Source: Caulobacterales bacterium (GTDB lineage Bacteria; Pseudomonadota; Alphaproteobacteria; Caulobacterales; Caulobacteraceae). From it: 8,223 bases of DNA. Every line of letters begins with the position of its first letter. Position 1 is the first letter of the stretch. The translations under genes were made by a program, and so were the position numbers. The notes below the pieces were generated by a model, which saw only the letters and a list, made by a program, of their open reading frames with translations, made no database searches and was not told where the DNA came from. The stretch is from positions 1-8,223 of the forward strand of contig CANKEA010000046.1 of the NCBI GenBank assembly GCA_947480815.1, written 5' to 3'. Shown here piece by piece: positions 6,053 to 8,223 of the stretch.

Positions 6053-8223
6053 ATGGCACGGCAATTCACCACCCGTAATCAAACCCGAATCGTCTCCCTG
6101 CTGGGCGGCGCATCGCTCGCTGCCATGCTGATGACCGCCGGTGGCGCTGCGGCGCAGGCACCGGCCGCCAAGGGCACTGAAGTCGAAGCCGTGATCGTGA
6201 CCGGATCGAGCATCCGCGGTGCGGCACCGGTCGGGTCCAGCATCCTTCAGGTCGGCCAGGCCGACATCCAAAAGACCGGGTCGCAAACGATCCAGCAGGT
6301 ATTGCGCTCGGTTCCGTCCGTGGTCGGTATGAACGCAGTTGGCCAGGGTTCGTTCGGTAGCGCCGACGGTGCCGGCACCAACGCCCCGACCATCCACGGT
6401 CTCGGTGCCTCGGCCTCAAACTCGACCCTGATCCTGATTGACGGCCACCGGTTCCCGCTGTCGGGTATCAACCACGCCCTGGGTGACCCCAACATTCTCG
6501 CCCCGCTGGCTCTGGAGCGCGTTGAAGTCCTCGCTGACGGTGCCTCGTCAGTCTACGGCTCGGACGCCGTCGCCGGCGTGATCAACTTCATCACTCGCCG
6601 GAACTTCAATGGCGTTGAAATGCGCGCCCAGATGGGTGTCGCCGACGGCTATACGGCCAAGGGTGCCGGTGCTGTGGCCGGCAAAACCTGGGACGGCGGC
6701 TATGTGCTCGCGGCCGGCGGCTTTTCCGACCGTGACGGACTGCTGGCCTCTAAGCGCAGCTTTACCGCCCGTGACCGTCGCGCCATCGGCGGCAGCAACC
6801 TAGCGTCACTGTTCTGCGGCCCGGCCACGATACAGGTCGGCAGCGGCAACTTGATCAATGCCCCCTATAATGGTGCGGGCGTCGCCAATGCCGCGGCCAA
6901 CGCGATGTGCGACTATTCTGGCCTGGTCGATCTGATCCCCAGCGAAAAGCGCTGGAGCGGCATGGCCAAGGTTCAGCAAGCGGTCACCGACCAACTGACC
7001 GTCACCGGCGACATGGTCTATTCCGACCGCAACAACGTGAGCCGTGATAGCCGCGGCACTGTGCAGGCGACGATCTTCGGACCGGGCTTTGCCGGCAACG
7101 CGACCACGGGCGTTAACCAGATCAATCCGTTCTACGTCGGCCCGGCCGGCTCGACGGCGACGTCCGAGACCGTTCGCTTCGATGCAAACCAATTGCTCGG
7201 TCCGGGTGCCAAGACCAAGTCTGGCGAGGAAACTTTCTTTTTCCACGGTACGGCAGAGTACAAGCTTGACGATAACTGGCGGGCCACCCTGGGCGGCACC
7301 ACCGGTGCCAGCAACTCCTACAGCCGCTCCTCGGGCGCGCTGAATTCGAGCGCCGCGATTCTTGCCCTGAACGGCACGACCAATACCAACGGCAGCATCA
7401 CCACACCGTCGATCCCAGGCACCAGCATCATCGCGCTCAACACGCCGCTGAACGCTGCCAATGCGCTCGACGTCTTCGGTATTGGCACGGCGAACCGGAC
7501 CTCGGCCGCCACCCTGGCCAAGATCACTGACAACGATAGCAGCTCGCGGGCACGCCAAACGCTGCAGAACGTCACCTTCAAGGTCGACGGCGACCTGTTC
7601 CAACTGCCGGCCGGACCCCTGAAGGCGGCTGCCGGTGCCGAATACAGCAAATACACCCTGGCGCAGGACATTTCCCGTGCCAACAACACGGGCCCATCGT
7701 CGACCGGATCGACCTATCTGCATCTGGACTATGACCGTAACGTCCGCTCGGCCTATGCCGAATTCCTGGCCCCGCTGGTTAGCCCGGCCATGAACATTCC
7801 GCTGATGCGCAGCCTCGATGTCAACGTCTCGGCCCGCTACGACAAGTACAGCGATTTCGGATCGACTTCGAACCCGCGCATTGGCGTCAACTGGGGGGTG
7901 ATCGATGGCTTGAAGCTGCGCGCCAACTACGCGAAGTCGTTCGTCGCCCCGGCCCTGACTAGCCGTGGTGCCGATGCCAATGGAACCACGGCGGAAACCA
8001 GTGTGGCCGGTGGCCCCACCGTCACCGTTCCCGTATCGTCTTACCCCAATTTGATCGGCCTACCCGGCTGCCCGGCAGGATCGGTGACCTGTAACCTGGG
8101 CGGCGGTACGCCCGGCCTGCAAATCAATGGCGGTAACGCCAAGGTTGGTCCGCAGGAAGGCAAGACATGGTCGGTCGGCGCAGACTGGGATGTCAATTTT
8201 GCCCCGGGGCTGCGCATTTCCGC
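6053..8223 (+). CDS. TonB-dependent outer-membrane receptor (Oar-like; C-terminus beyond window)
   Basis: 723 codons are open to the right edge; such receptors are usually 900-1000 residues, so the last barrel strands are missing. The start ATG follows AGGGG by 10 nt. Residues 1-36 form a signal peptide (basic start, hydrophobic LLGGASLAAMLMTAGG, cleavage after AQA). A TonB box-like EAVIVTG follows at 45-51. The plug domain comes next (QQVLRSVPSVVGMN, ILIDGHRFPLSG, then RVEVLADGASSVYGSDAVAG and INFITRR, ending near 183), followed by the beta-barrel with alternating aromatic strands. Cysteine pairs at 255/286 and 673/680 probably close extracellular loops. The protein binds a bulky ligand outside the cell and imports it using TonB energy. 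The ligand is unknown; nothing specifically points to a siderophore, and the neighbouring permease and catabolic enzymes suggest an organic carbon source (inference). Confidence 0.94.
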   Translation, partial: MARQFTTRNQTRIVSLLGGASLAAMLMTAGGAAAQAPAAKGTEVEAVIVTGSSIRGAAPVGSSILQVGQADIQKTGSQTIQQVLRSVPSVVGMNAVGQGSFGSADGAGTNAPTIHGLGASASNSTLILIDGHRFPLSGINHALGDPNILAPLALERVEVLADGASSVYGSDAVAGVINFITRRNFNGVEMRAQMGVADGYTAKGAGAVAGKTWDGGYVLAAGGFSDRDGLLASKRSFTARDRRAIGGSNLASLFCGPATIQVGSGNLINAPYNGAGVANAAANAMCDYSGLVDLIPSEKRWSGMAKVQQAVTDQLTVTGDMVYSDRNNVSRDSRGTVQATIFGPGFAGNATTGVNQINPFYVGPAGSTATSETVRFDANQLLGPGAKTKSGEETFFFHGTAEYKLDDNWRATLGGTTGASNSYSRSSGALNSSAAILALNGTTNTNGSITTPSIPGTSIIALNTPLNAANALDVFGIGTANRTSAATLAKITDNDSSSRARQTLQNVTFKVDGDLFQLPAGPLKAAAGAEYSKYTLAQDISRANNTGPSSTGSTYLHLDYDRNVRSAYAEFLAPLVSPAMNIPLMRSLDVNVSARYDKYSDFGSTSNPRIGVNWGVIDGLKLRANYAKSFVAPALTSRGADANGTTAETSVAGGPTVTVPVSSYPNLIGLPGCPAGSVTCNLGGGTPGLQINGGNAKVGPQEGKTWSVGADWDVNFAPGLRIS

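Noticed and set aside
6806..7723. 305-codon open frame on the minus strand
   Set aside because: It lies wholly antisense to the receptor barrel, whose signal peptide, plug and barrel are clear. The antisense translation is Arg/Gly/Val/Ala-rich with no domain, as expected from GC-rich codon bias.

Overview
The window reads as high-GC alphaproteobacterial DNA, most likely from the Sphingomonadales or Caulobacterales. The basis is codon use (strong G/C third positions), a large Oar-like TonB-dependent receptor of the kind abundant in those orders, and its pairing with an ACS-family MFS transporter. This is inference from style, not a database match.

Layout. Minus strand, left side: a two-gene operon with an NAD(P)-type aldehyde dehydrogenase (1427-2890) followed 14 nt later by a thiamine-diphosphate enzyme of the acetolactate synthase / benzoylformate decarboxylase superfamily (1412 to beyond the left edge). 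The intergenic stretch 2891-3353 holds a frameshifted C-terminal remnant of a TonB-dependent receptor gene on the minus strand (2962-3140). Plus strand, right side: a TetR-family regulator (3354-4112), an MFS transporter of the anion:cation symporter type (4283-5575), a gene-poor 477-bp gap with two small hairpins and a good sigma70-like promoter (5913-5941), and a TonB-dependent outer-membrane receptor (6053 to beyond the right edge).

How it may fit together (inference): the receptor takes an organic, possibly acidic, substrate across the outer membrane, the MFS protein carries it across the inner membrane, the thiamine enzyme cleaves or decarboxylates a 2-oxo acid (or makes or breaks an acyloin), and the dehydrogenase oxidises the resulting aldehyde. 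The TetR protein is the obvious local regulator. The substrate cannot be read from the sequence.

The most interesting non-coding signal is a sequence family in front of three of the plus-strand genes. CCATTTGGTTAC occurs exactly upstream of both the TetR gene (3182-3193) and the MFS gene (4220-4231). The TetR-upstream copy also resembles the receptor promoter (ATTGA, then TGTACCAT, then GTT..TTAA). This looks like a small regulon operator, probably bound by the TetR protein. No CRISPR array, tRNA, rRNA or intact mobile element was seen.
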